Source: JBBRGK01 sp036741355 (GTDB lineage Bacteria > Chloroflexota > Dehalococcoidia > CAUJGQ01). From it: 64,000 bases of DNA. The first letter of the stretch is position 1. Every line of letters begins with the position of its first letter. Below the pieces are notes generated by a model. That model was not told the origin of the DNA and searched no databases. It was given only the letters and a program-made list of their open reading frames with translations. The DNA lies in assembly GCA_036741355.1 (NCBI GenBank), contig DAINSK010000008.1, positions 1-64,000 on the forward strand, written 5' to 3'. This document shows, piece after piece, positions 50,132 to 58,697 of this stretch. Both the position numbers and the translations under genes were made by a program.

Positions 50132-50638
50132 ATGAAAGTATTCGACGCGGTGCGCACCCTGACCGCTGTCCGGCGCTACACGGACCAATCCATCCCCGCT
50201 GACCTGGTGCGCCGCATCATGGAGTCCGCCTGGCTCACCGGCAGTTCCCGCAATGGCCAGCCGTGGCACTTCATCGCCGTGCAGGACAAAGCGATGCTTC
50301 GGCAGTTGGGCAACCTCGCGCGCACCGGGCCGTACATCGCCGACGCGGCGCTCGCCGTAGTCGTGGTCATGGAGGAGTCCGTATACAACGTGTCCGACGC
50401 CAGCCGTGCAGTGCAGTCCATGATGCTGACGGCCTGGGACGAGGGCGTGGCCTCGAATTGGGTCGGCTTCGACAATCTGGAGTGGGCCAACGGCGTGCTG
50501 GAGATTCCGCCCGAGCTCAAGGTGCTGGCCATCGTACCGTTTGGTTATCCCCAGGTGCGCCTGGGACGCGGCAAGAAGGACCGCAAGCCATTAGCGGAGG
50601 TCGTGAGCAGTGAGCGGTACGGACAACCGTTTACGTAG
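50132..50638 (+). CDS. Nitroreductase family protein
   Basis: A 168-residue FMN flavoprotein. FDAVRTLTAVRRYTDQSIPADLVRRIMESAWLTGSSRNGQPWHFIAV carries the RS/RR..(Y).D phosphate-binding N-terminus and the GSSRNxQPW segment. A later GVASNWVGF and FGYPQ close the FMN site. ATG 50132 has GGCGAGG upstream; the longer frame to 50066 is unconserved. It may act on quinones, nitro compounds or F420/flavin-linked substrates. Confidence 0.88.
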   Translation: MKVFDAVRTLTAVRRYTDQSIPADLVRRIMESAWLTGSSRNGQPWHFIAVQDKAMLRQLGNLARTGPYIADAALAVVVVMEESVYNVSDASRAVQSMMLTAWDEGVASNWVGFDNLEWANGVLEIPPELKVLAIVPFGYPQVRLGRGKKDRKPLAEVVSSERYGQPFT

Positions 50639-50683
50639 CCGCTGTGGCACCGAACGCAGCATGGAGACGGCTTTGGGCGGGCG

Positions 50684-51034
50684 TTATGGCAAGGTCGCAT
50701 CAGCAAACGACCATTCCTTGTCGGTGTAGCGAAAGAGGATCTCCTGCGCCCGTTCCTCGTCGCTTGCCCGAACGCGAACGACAAGCGTGTTACATTGCCA
50801 GATGTTGCGCAGGAACTGGCTGGCGTGCTGGGTTCCCATGTCGGAGAGGATTAAAGCGTGCGCTTCGATGAGGATCACGTTGGTTGTGACTGACCGGTAG
50901 TGGGCATTGATGATATTACCAAGGATAGCACGGGCGTTGTCGTGATTGTCATCGCGACGGTTGAGTAGAGCGCCATAGGAAGAGCTGTCATGGAAGACGC
51001 GGCGGAAACGAAGTGACCGGGGAAGGGCAACCAT
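50684..51034 (-). CDS. PIN-domain toxin (VapC-like), C-terminally truncated
   Basis: A 116-residue PIN fold beginning VFHDSSSYGALLNRRDDNHDNA, with the first Asp, a Glu in NVILIEAHAL and the third acidic site in EWSFADAT. PIN toxins of this subgroup continue SFADATSF.(V/L)M...G...AFAFD.HF. Here the frame stops right after SFADATLP, so the last roughly 20-30 residues with the fourth acidic site and final strand are absent. The end is 45 bases from the nitroreductase stop, suggesting a deletion joined them. It starts four bases after its antitoxin. Probably inactive as an RNase. Confidence 0.75.
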   Translation of the reverse strand: MVALPRSLRFRRVFHDSSSYGALLNRRDDNHDNARAILGNIINAHYRSVTTNVILIEAHALILSDMGTQHASQFLRNIWQCNTLVVRVRASDEERAQEILFRYTDKEWSFADATLP

Positions 51035-51037
51035 AGG

Positions 51038-51355
51038 TTATTTCGGGCGGTAGGCGCGAGCTAAAGCCTCATGCTTCTTGCCAGAGACGCCACCAGGAGT
51101 CTTACCCTCGCCGATGCTAATCAACCGAAAGAGCGCGTCATCGGGCTTGAGAATGCCGGTCTTGCGGCGGGCTCGGGGCTTTTGCGGTTGCCGGTTGAGA
51201 CGCTCGTCAGCGTCGACTTGCTGCAGCGGAGCGATGGAAAGCGGCTTGCCCTCGACACGAACGACCTGCCGCTTGCCGCTCCTGGCAACGGCTTCAGCAG
51301 TCAGCATGAACTCTACCGCTGAAATAGTGTCTGGGCGGCCAGCTTCCCGAGTCAT
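51038..51355 (-). CDS. Antitoxin partner of the PIN protein
   Basis: A 105-residue protein. The N-terminal part (SAVEFMLTAEAVARSGKRQVVRVEGKPLSIAPLQ) resembles Phd/YefM-like DNA-binding beta strands. The C-terminus has DDALFRLISIGEG and ends SGKKHEALARAY, the pattern of antitoxins that wrap VapC toxins (D.l..i.GIG.....dvs..K...l..AY). It lies directly upstream of the PIN gene, the usual antitoxin-first order. Confidence 0.7.
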   Translation of the reverse strand: MTREAGRPDTISAVEFMLTAEAVARSGKRQVVRVEGKPLSIAPLQQVDADERLNRQPQKPRARRKTGILKPDDALFRLISIGEGKTPGGVSGKKHEALARAYRPK

Positions 51356-51576
51356 ATCTGTTTAACCTCGCGAACATATCTTACCAGATCGTTGAAAGTC
51401 ATTTCTATGCAAGTCGTGATAGAAGCTCATGTACGGCCTTATGGTGTGTGAACCGCATATAAAACTCATGAGTCGTCTAGAGGATCTCCAACCGCCCGCC
51501 TAGCTGCCCGTCCTTCGCCTCTCCGGTGCGCGCCCTCGTCCTGTACACTGGGCGGAGTTTATGTCCGGAGGCAGCG

Positions 51577-53676
51577 ATGAGCGACCCGTCCAGACTGTGC
51601 CGCCTTTCCTTGTTGTTGGCCGTGCTCCTGCTCGGCGCAGCGTGTAGCGGCACCAATAACGCGAAAGAGGCACCAACCGGCACCGTTGCCGCCCGAGCCT
51701 CTTCGACCGTAAGCACCGGCAAAGTCCAGCCAACACAGTCCGCGACCAGCGCCAAAGTCCAGCCAATCCAGACGTCGACCGGCGCCGCCGCCTCGGGCCG
51801 CCTCGGTGGCCAGACGAGTCCCTCACCGGCGGCGCAGCAAACTCGTTCGGCGGCGCAACCGGGGCAGGCGCAGTGGACCGTCCTCGTCTACATGGCTGCC
51901 AACAACAACCTCGAAGGGTCTACGCTCCTGAACCTGCTGCAGATGGCGGACGCCGCGTCGTCGCCGCAGGTGAACGTCGTCGCACAGATAACACGCGACC
52001 CCGCCTCGGACATCACCGACGACATCGGCAACCTTGGGTCGTTCACAACAACAAAGCGCGTGCTGGTGCAACACGGTCGGTTCGTCGAGCGCGACGACCT
52101 GGGAAAGGTGAACTCCGGCGACCCGGCAACGCTCGCGGACTTCATCTCCTGGGGCGAGCGCACCTATCCGGCGCAGCACTATATGCTCGATCTTTCCGAC
52201 CACGGTGGCGCCTGGCAGGGCTGCTGCGAAGACGACACGTTCAAGAACTTCATGGGCCTGGGTTCGCTTCAGCGGGCGTTCAAGCAAGGTGGCGGAGCGC
52301 CGCTCGACATTATCGGCTTTGACGCATGTTTGATGTCGAGCGTCGAGGTGGGGCTGGCGCTGCAGCCGTACGGCTCCCTATTAATAGGGTCGGAGGAGAG
52401 TGAACCGGGGTTGGGTTGGGACTACACGGCATTTCTGAGCGCGCTGGCCGGCAACCCCAGCATGAGCCCCAAAGCCCTCGCCCAGACGGTTGCCGATACG
52501 TACCTGGCGGGGCTCACAGACAAGGCGCCCGACGAGGCGCTGTATTCGACGTTCAGCGTCACCGACCTCCAGCAGTTGACCCCCGTTGGCACGACCACCG
52601 CTGCTTTCATGAGCGCGTTGAACAGGTACGTCAACAATGGCACGCAGTCGAACTTGCCCGAACGTCTGACGCGCTTCAGCCAGGTGTTTTTGCAGGCGGA
52701 ATTCGAGACGCCGGCCTTCGGTTCCACGGGTCCCGGCGACCTTGGAATATCCTTGGACCTTGGCATCCTTGCGCAGAACGCGGCCGTCGAATCGGGGTCG
52801 CCAGAGGTACAAAAGGCTTCCGCTGACCTCAAGCAGGCACTGAGCCGGGCCGTCGTCTACAACATCACCGGCAAGGGATATGCGGGGATGCCCCCGAGCG
52901 GCATCTCGATCGCCACGCTCGCCACCGGTGACACCCACAAGAAGGACGTCAAGGCCTACAGCAATCTCACGTTTGCCGCTCCGACGGGCTGGCTCGCCCT
53001 TGTCCAGGAGTTCGACACGGCGGTCGCCGCCGCATCGGACCTGGGCGCGCAGCCGACCGTCGCGAGCCTGCAAACATCAGCTCGCTCCATTAGTAGAGGC
53101 GCGACCGCAACCATTAGCGGGCAGGTGCGCGACGACCTGGTTGTGACCGACGTAAAACTGAGCGTGACGACGGCGCTGAACGGACAGGATGTGCAGATCA
53201 GCCAGGATAACCGTGTAAAGCACCTTGGCAAGCGGATCGACTTCACGTACGACTTTGACGGCCGCGGCTGGTATATGACTGACGGGAAAGTGAACGAGCT
53301 GGCATACAGCGAGGACTGGCGCCCCGGTCAGCGGATCGTCTTCGGGACGTACCGGCAAGTCCCACAGGATGATGGTGACGAGGCCTACCTGCTCATTGAT
53401 GAGGCGTCGGGCCGGATACTGCAAGCATTCGACATTGAAGGCGACCTGGGCCTGCTCGGAGCCCTGCTCCCTGGCCCCCGTTCGACGTTCTCCCCATACG
53501 TCTTCGATGCCAGCGACGAAGTGACCGAGATTCCACTTGACCCGGTGAACCTCAAGACGGCGAAATTCACTCGTTCGCCGTTACCGGCGGGGAAATACAG
53601 CATCGTGGTCGATGCTGACAACATCAGCGGCAACAGCGTTTCAGACTCGGTCTCGGTCACGGTTACCGGGCCGTGA
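51577..53676 (+). CDS. Clostripain-like (C11) cysteine peptidase lipoprotein
   Basis: A 699-residue lipoprotein. The signal has lipobox LGAAC with Cys23, followed by a Thr/Ser/Gln-rich linker to about residue 100. The C11 domain begins WTVLVYMAANNNLEG. The dyad is His209 in LSDHGGAW and Cys251 in GFDACLMSSVE, with SEESEPGLGWDY downstream. Residues about 500-699 form beta-rich domains. C11 enzymes cleave after basic residues and are often self-activated. The ATG at 51577 follows GGAGGCAGCG. Confidence 0.92.
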   Translation: MSDPSRLCRLSLLLAVLLLGAACSGTNNAKEAPTGTVAARASSTVSTGKVQPTQSATSAKVQPIQTSTGAAASGRLGGQTSPSPAAQQTRSAAQPGQAQWTVLVYMAANNNLEGSTLLNLLQMADAASSPQVNVVAQITRDPASDITDDIGNLGSFTTTKRVLVQHGRFVERDDLGKVNSGDPATLADFISWGERTYPAQHYMLDLSDHGGAWQGCCEDDTFKNFMGLGSLQRAFKQGGGAPLDIIGFDACLMSSVEVGLALQPYGSLLIGSEESEPGLGWDYTAFLSALAGNPSMSPKALAQTVADTYLAGLTDKAPDEALYSTFSVTDLQQLTPVGTTTAAFMSALNRYVNNGTQSNLPERLTRFSQVFLQAEFETPAFGSTGPGDLGISLDLGILAQNAAVESGSPEVQKASADLKQALSRAVVYNITGKGYAGMPPSGISIATLATGDTHKKDVKAYSNLTFAAPTGWLALVQEFDTAVAAASDLGAQPTVASLQTSARSISRGATATISGQVRDDLVVTDVKLSVTTALNGQDVQISQDNRVKHLGKRIDFTYDFDGRGWYMTDGKVNELAYSEDWRPGQRIVFGTYRQVPQDDGDEAYLLIDEASGRILQAFDIEGDLGLLGALLPGPRSTFSPYVFDASDEVTEIPLDPVNLKTAKFTRSPLPAGKYSIVVDADNISGNSVSDSVSVTVTGP

Positions 53677-53874
53677 ACCAGGCGCGCGGACATCCCTGAA
53701 AGTGGCGCAGTCACGTCGCGTCAAGCGCTGATATCTGGGAGGGCCCTTCCAGCATTGGGTGCGGCGCCCAGGCGCTCGAAGGCGATCTGGGCCGCCTGAA
53801 GCTCCATCTCGGACGCATCGCGCATTGCTGCGTGAGATTAAACTAGCGCATTATCAACCACAGGAGGCATATCA

Positions 53875-54159
53875 ATGTACGCGGTAATTCGACGTTACAA
53901 GAACCCGAAGCTGATCGGGGCCCTGGAACAACGACGTGCCGAAGTTGAAGCAGTCATCCGTCCCGTACCCGGATTTGTAGCGTACTACCTCATCAAGTCG
54001 GGTGACGGCGGCACGTCCGTCACGGTGTGCGATGACAAAGCAGGAACTGACGCCTCAATCCAGCGGGCGGCGGAGTGGATTCGGAGCAACCTCCCAGACG
54101 CCGCTGGCGCCCCGCCCGAGGTCACGGAGGGCAACGTGATCCAGGAATTCACCCGGTAG
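53875..54159 (+). CDS. Small dimeric alpha-beta-barrel protein (ABM-like), function unknown
   Basis: A 94-residue protein, MYAVIRRYKNPKLIGALEQRRAEVEAVIRPVPGFVAYYLIKSGDGGTSVTVCDDKAGTDASIQRAAEWI. The PGF(V)AYY..K turn and SVTV.DD..G strand are typical of small stress-response ABM-like proteins. A strong CAGGAGGCATATCA ribosome site precedes it. It is monocistronic. Confidence 0.75.
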   Translation: MYAVIRRYKNPKLIGALEQRRAEVEAVIRPVPGFVAYYLIKSGDGGTSVTVCDDKAGTDASIQRAAEWIRSNLPDAAGAPPEVTEGNVIQEFTR

Positions 54160-54371
54160 ACCGCCGGGTTCCGCTCAGGTTGGCATTACTACCAGCAACC
54201 GCGCAGCAAACAACGGGTATCCCGCGCTAATGGAACAGGCTCGCCATCTCGGCGGGCCTGTTCCATTGCCGCGATCCGGCGCGGCGTCCCGTAAGTCTCG
54301 TGGTAGCATGGTTCCCGCTACGACGGCGGTCCCGGCCGCAGCCTGACGTCTCCCAACGTGGATCGAAGACC

Positions 54372-55397
54372 ATGCAATTTGGACTGCTGTATGACTTTCG
54401 GAATCCGTCTCGGTGGCGGGTATCGAACGAGCGGCTATACGCGCAGACGATCGAGCAGATGGTGTACGCCGAGCAGCTTGGCTTTGATTCCGTCTGGATC
54501 TCGGAGCATCACTTCGTGGACGACGGCTACTGTCCATCGTTGTTGACCATGGCTGCCCACGTGGCAGCGCGCACGAGCCGTGTTCGAATCGGCACGTCCG
54601 TGCTGCTCCTGCCGTTCCACGATCCGCTGAGGGTGGCAGAAGACGCCAACACGGTGGACATCCTGTCAGGTGGACGGCTGGACCTGGGCATTGGGCTCGG
54701 ATATCGCGCCGAGGAGTTCGAGGCGTTCGGCTTCCCGCGCCGTCAGCGTCCCGCGCGTTTCGAAGAGAACCTCGCCATCCTGCGCAACGCCCTCGCCGGT
54801 GAGCCGTTCACCCATGCGGGGCGCTATCATCGCATCGAACGCCCGATCACCGTTACCCCACCGGGAATCCAGCAGCCGGCGGTACCGATCTGGTGCGCGG
54901 CATCGAGCCTTCCCGCGGCGCAGCGGGCGGCGCGAGAAAAGCTGCACCTGACGATCCGCGGTAGCCGCGACGTGTACGACGCCTGGGCAGACGGGCTGCA
55001 CGTCCAGGGCGAGGATGTGGCGCAGTACCAGTGCGTCACGCGCCGTTCGTTTTATGTAACCGACGATCCCGAGCGGGCCTGGCGCGATCTCGGCCCGCAC
55101 GTCCGCTACCAGACCGAGGCGTATGACGAGTGGGGTGCGGCGGGTCTGCAGGCCACCACGGACGCTCAAGCCGAACTCGAGCGACGCGCGAGGCAGACCT
55201 GGATGATCGGTAACGCGGAAGAGGTCGAGGCGATGATCCGCGCCTACCACGAGCGGTTGCCGTTCACCCAATTACTCAGCTTCGGCGTCCCGCCGGGGTT
55301 GGAGCCGGAGATGATGAACCCGGCGCTGGAGCGGTTCGCCCGCGAGGTGATGCCACGGCTTCGCCAGAGCGACGAGCAACCGGTCACCGCCCGGTGA
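54372..55397 (+). CDS. LLM-class flavin-dependent oxidoreductase
   Basis: A 341-residue luciferase-like enzyme: MQFGLLYDFRNP, YAEQLGFDSVWISEHHFVDDGYCPS, RIGTSVLLLPFHDPLRVAEDANTVDILSGGRLDLGIGLGYR and VPIWCAASS. It belongs to the bacterial luciferase/alkanal-monooxygenase-like group, clearly distinct from the two copies at the left end. Its last 14 bases overlap the convergent enoyl-CoA hydratase. Confidence 0.9.
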   Translation: MQFGLLYDFRNPSRWRVSNERLYAQTIEQMVYAEQLGFDSVWISEHHFVDDGYCPSLLTMAAHVAARTSRVRIGTSVLLLPFHDPLRVAEDANTVDILSGGRLDLGIGLGYRAEEFEAFGFPRRQRPARFEENLAILRNALAGEPFTHAGRYHRIERPITVTPPGIQQPAVPIWCAASSLPAAQRAAREKLHLTIRGSRDVYDAWADGLHVQGEDVAQYQCVTRRSFYVTDDPERAWRDLGPHVRYQTEAYDEWGAAGLQATTDAQAELERRARQTWMIGNAEEVEAMIRAYHERLPFTQLLSFGVPPGLEPEMMNPALERFAREVMPRLRQSDEQPVTAR

Positions 55398-56196
55398 ATC
55401 GCGGCGGCCTCTTTTCCCGAAAAGCGGCCAATCCCTCCTGCAAATCTTCCAGCTCGCGCCCCTGCACCACCGCAGAGCCCTGGTGCCAATAGGCGCCGTC
55501 GGGATCTTTGTCCCAACCGGAATAGACCGCATTTTTGGTCAGACTGATCGCCGCGGTCGGCCCGGAGGCCAGCCGGCGTGCAAGCTCGTCCACGGCGTCG
55601 TCGAGCTCACTTGCATCGACTACCCTGGTGGCGAGGCCGAGACGCAGCGCCTCGGCGGCGTCCAGCGGTTCGCCGAGCAGCGTCATCTCCATCGCGACGC
55701 CGACGCCGACGTACTGCTGCAGGAGGTTCGTGCCGGTGGCCAGACCGCGCTGGATGAACGGCGTCGCCATGCGCGCGTCACGGGCCATGACCCGGAAATC
55801 GGCCGCCAGCGCCAGGTTGAAGCCGGCGCCGTATGCAAAGCCTTGGATACGGGCGACGATCGGCTGGGGCAATTTCCGCATCAGGCGAACGGTGCTGGTC
55901 CAACGGCCCGGCCCGGCGACGTAGTGCTTGATCGGGCCGGCCCGTCGCTGCGACACCGCCTCATCAGGAGCTCGTTCCCGCCCAAGCTCGTCGCCCGCGC
56001 AAAACGCCCGCCCGGCGCCCGCAAGCACGATCGCGCGGATGGTCGGATCATTCTCACAGCGCGCGAACACGTCGTAGAGTTGCAATCCCAACTCATGGTT
56101 GATGGCGTTGAGCTTCTCGGGCCGGTTCAGCGTTATACGCGCTACCGCTCCGGCCTGCTCGAACATGAGGATCTGACCATCGGTGGGTGCGTTCAT
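55384..56196 (-). CDS. Enoyl-CoA hydratase/isomerase family protein
   Basis: A 270-residue crotonase. ARITLNRPEKLNAINHEL, VLAGAGRAFCAGDELG (oxyanion hole), ARIQGFAYGAGFNLALAADFRVMA (second oxyanion strand) and LDAAEALRLGLATRVVD are present. The usual general-acid/base Glu positions are not obvious from the motifs, so the exact reaction is open. It is intact, unlike the gap-broken paralogue at 5439, and is convergent with the LLM gene. Confidence 0.9.
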   Translation of the reverse strand: MNAPTDGQILMFEQAGAVARITLNRPEKLNAINHELGLQLYDVFARCENDPTIRAIVLAGAGRAFCAGDELGRERAPDEAVSQRRAGPIKHYVAGPGRWTSTVRLMRKLPQPIVARIQGFAYGAGFNLALAADFRVMARDARMATPFIQRGLATGTNLLQQYVGVGVAMEMTLLGEPLDAAEALRLGLATRVVDASELDDAVDELARRLASGPTAAISLTKNAVYSGWDKDPDGAYWHQGSAVVQGRELEDLQEGLAAFREKRPPRFTGR

Positions 56197-56332
56197 ACGA
56201 TAGGCTCCAGTCGTTGATGAAGACTAACGCGTCAATAGTAAATCCTTGCGGCGGCGACGTGGCCGGGTGCACCCGTGCTCCGTGGCAACAGTACGCTCTG
56301 AGCATGTAGCATGGGACGGCCCCGGAGGAGTT

Positions 56333-57442
56333 ATGCGCCGTACGGTTACGATGGTCCTTTCCTCGATTTTGGTCTGCACCGTTCTTGGCGGAGGCAGCCG
56401 TTCCGGAGCCGCCGCAGCCAGCCACGGAGAACCGCGCCGCGTTCGCGTGATTATTTCAACCGATATCGCAACTGGCCTTCAGGGCGGGTGGCGCGGCGGA
56501 ATCAACGATATCGACGACGGGCTGGCCGTCGCGATGGCGCTGTCCGACCCTGCCCTGGACGTCCGGGGCATCGTGCCGACGTTCGGTAACAACGACCTGG
56601 GGCCGGAGATGGTGGTCGCCGAGCGTCTCGTCCACGACCTTTTAGGCTCCTCGGTGCCCATTTATCCCGGCGCCGCCGTTCCGCTGTCCGACCCACAGGT
56701 CGCCTGGTTCGACGGCACCGCGGTCACCGAGTCGTGCGTGAACGACGGCGTCCGCTTCATGGCGTCGGAGTTGCGGCGCGGTCCCGTCACCGTGCTGGCG
56801 CTCGGCCCGCTGACCGATGTCGCCTGCCTGGTGCAGAATTTCCCGCGTGAGGCGAACAATATTGCCGAAGTCGTATCGATCATGAGGCGAGCGCCCGGGC
56901 AGAGCTTCGCCATCGGTCCGATTTCGGGTCTCACCGACTTCAATCTGGCCAGGGATCCGCGGGCTGCGCAGATTGTGTTGGAAGAGTCGGCCGTGCCGTT
57001 GACGTTTCTCACCTTTGCGCTGACCAGCAGCGCCTTCGTCCCGAGCAGCGCCATCGAAGCCCTCCGCGGTAACCCATCGCCGTTGGCGCGCTTCGTGGTC
57101 GACAGCGCCGATCCGTGGGTCGCGTTCTGGCAGAAGACCTTCCGAGAGGACGGGTTCCACCCTTGGGACCAGAATGCGGTCTATTATCCCGCCCACCGCG
57201 ACACGTTTTTGTGCGTGCAGGCACAGCCCCAGTTCGTGCGCTGTCCGAGCGACCCGTATCACAGCGACGCCGACAACCCCTGCGCCGGTCACGGACCGGG
57301 ACAGCCGACGAGCCTGGACAGGGAATCCGCGCAGCTCTGGTTGACAGCGGATACAGGTGGCCGGGCGACCATGTGCAGCGCCTACGCGAGCGATACTGCA
57401 AGGCAAGCCTTTCTCAACGCTACCGTCGCCTTCCTGGATTGA
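56333..57442 (+). CDS. Secreted nucleoside hydrolase (inosine-uridine preferring family)
   Basis: A 369-residue protein. A signal peptide (TVTMVLSSILVCTVLGGG...AAAA) is followed by the IUNH fold: RVIISTDIATG, NDIDDGLAVAMAL with the Asp cluster that binds calcium, TFGNNDL, VLALGPLTDVACLV and an acidic C-terminal loop (HPWDQNAVYY). Extracellular members release bases from nucleosides for uptake. The Cys pairs near residues 300-330 may form disulfides. ATG 56333 has GGAGGAG upstream. Confidence 0.88.
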   Translation: MRRTVTMVLSSILVCTVLGGGSRSGAAAASHGEPRRVRVIISTDIATGLQGGWRGGINDIDDGLAVAMALSDPALDVRGIVPTFGNNDLGPEMVVAERLVHDLLGSSVPIYPGAAVPLSDPQVAWFDGTAVTESCVNDGVRFMASELRRGPVTVLALGPLTDVACLVQNFPREANNIAEVVSIMRRAPGQSFAIGPISGLTDFNLARDPRAAQIVLEESAVPLTFLTFALTSSAFVPSSAIEALRGNPSPLARFVVDSADPWVAFWQKTFREDGFHPWDQNAVYYPAHRDTFLCVQAQPQFVRCPSDPYHSDADNPCAGHGPGQPTSLDRESAQLWLTADTGGRATMCSAYASDTARQAFLNATVAFLD

Positions 57443-57472
57443 TAGAGAGACGACACCATCACCGGCTTCCGG

Positions 57473-58249
57473 CTACTCTCCGGTCTGGGGCACGAGCACA
57501 TACGAGGCGATGGTGGCCTTGCCGAGGTCTGAATACGGGAACTCGAAGTCGTCACCCTGGTGCGGTGAAAACGCGTTTTCTTGGAAGACGGCCTGGCCGG
57601 CCCGCACGACCTTGCCGGCCGAGTCATAGAACGTGGCGACCAATTCCGGCGAATTGATCGTGGATCCGGTCGTGTTGGTGAGCTTTCCCGCGAGCGAGTA
57701 ACCGCCTTTTGTCGTCGTGGTGACCTTTTCGCCGCTGACCACCAGTCCTTGCACCGGCTGTTGATCGGTCGGTTCACCCTCGGCAGTGAGATCGTATGAC
57801 CCGACCTTCGCCTTGAGCTTCTTACCATCGCCAAAGACGAAGTAGAACGGCGTCCGTTCGCCTGCCGGTGTCATATTGCGCATACCGGTCGTCTCGGTCG
57901 TAGACTGCGCCACTGGTTTCTTGTTCGAATCGAACAGGGTCACGTGGATCGTGATCTCGCCGGCCGCCGTACTGGTATTGTTTCGGACCTCACCGTAGAT
58001 CTCGTACGAGTCATTGGTGGCCAGGTTATCGGTGGAGCTGAGCACCTCAAACGACGGCGCACCGGGCGCCGGAGATGAGCTGACGTCCACAGACGAGGAC
58101 GACCCGTTTTGCGCCGTGGCGACACTTGCCTGCGAACCCTGCGCCGTCGCGTTTGATGGCGGAGCTTTCGAGGCTGCGCTCTTTCCCCCGCCACAGGCCG
58201 CTGCCAGGCCCAGAACCGTAACGATAGCCGCCAACGCCACAGCGCGCAT
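57473..58249 (-). CDS. FxLYD-domain lipoprotein
   Basis: A 258-residue lipoprotein. The lipobox is GLAAAC with Cys19, then a Ser/Ala/Gln linker to about residue 60. Two beta-sandwich halves follow, each with a YEIYGEVRNNT or YSLAGKLTNTT strand, a LFDSNKK/FYDSAGKVV turn and a G.(R/Q).PF.F end, as in FxLYD domains. No catalytic motif is seen. GGGGAGGGTCGCG precedes the ATG. It is divergent from the MFS gene. Confidence 0.82.
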   Translation of the reverse strand: MRAVALAAIVTVLGLAAACGGGKSAASKAPPSNATAQGSQASVATAQNGSSSSVDVSSSPAPGAPSFEVLSSTDNLATNDSYEIYGEVRNNTSTAAGEITIHVTLFDSNKKPVAQSTTETTGMRNMTPAGERTPFYFVFGDGKKLKAKVGSYDLTAEGEPTDQQPVQGLVVSGEKVTTTTKGGYSLAGKLTNTTGSTINSPELVATFYDSAGKVVRAGQAVFQENAFSPHQGDDFEFPYSDLGKATIASYVLVPQTGE

Positions 58250-58404
58250 CGCGACCCTCCCCTGCCAGGCTGAACGCGTGAAACTTTTTGCTTACCAGAC
58301 CAGTATTCAACAACTTTCGGCGGTTTCCGAGAACACAAACGGTAAAGCCGTGAAAGCCGATGGTGAAGGGAACTGGACTCTGACGATTCAATAGCTGGGA
58401 CGCC

Positions 58405-58444
58405 GTCAAACCCGTCGATGCTGTGAACGTTCGACGGGTTTGAC
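58405..58444. repeat. Perfect 14-bp inverted repeat
   Basis: GTCAAACCCGTCGA at 58405-58418 is the exact reverse complement of TCGACGGGTTTGAC at 58431-58444, with a 12-base loop. No T-run follows on either strand, so it is more likely an operator or leader hairpin than a terminator. Confidence 0.7.
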
Positions 58445-58545
58445 CGTCGCCGGCGTCACAACTATCCTGAACGAGTCCTGCGCGCTACCGCAGGCACACC
58501 TATTGAGGCAGACATGATCGGCGTCTTCAGGTCGTATTTCCAGCT

Positions 58546-58599
58546 TCACATCATCGCCAGAGCCTCAGCCGCGCACGAGCCTGGCGGCAGTCTGCCCAT
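58546..58599 (-). CDS. Candidate 17-residue leader peptide
   Basis: ATG at 58599 is preceded by AGGAGGTGAAA, a near-ideal Shine-Dalgarno at ideal spacing. It encodes MGRLPPGSCAAEALAMM then stops. It lies upstream of the inverted repeat and of the FxLYD lipoprotein, on the same strand. Whether it is translated or regulatory is unknown. Confidence 0.3.
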   Translation of the reverse strand: MGRLPPGSCAAEALAMM

Positions 58600-58697
58600 T
58601 TTCACCTCCTAGTCCGCTCCAGGTCCGAACCCGCAGACCGCGCAGGCCATCGCCAGCGGTGGTCTTTCCGTACGTGGAGCGGCCGAAGGGGGCTCAC

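Larger units (their letters stand above)
58250..58697. other. Divergent intergenic region with inverted repeat and a minimal ORF
   Basis: About 450 bases between the lipoprotein (minus) and MFS (plus) genes. It holds a perfect 14-bp inverted repeat (58405-58444). On the minus strand, a full AGGAGGTG ribosome site lies before an ATG with 17 codons (58599-58546). On the plus strand a 32-codon frame, 58514-58612, follows GAGGCAGAC. No tRNA or longer gene is seen. Confidence 0.5.

Noticed and set aside
58514..58612. A 32-codon plus-strand gene in the divergent region
   Set aside because: It has a modest ribosome site and no recognisable features; the opposite-strand mini-ORF has the stronger signal. 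Mentioned only within the region entry.
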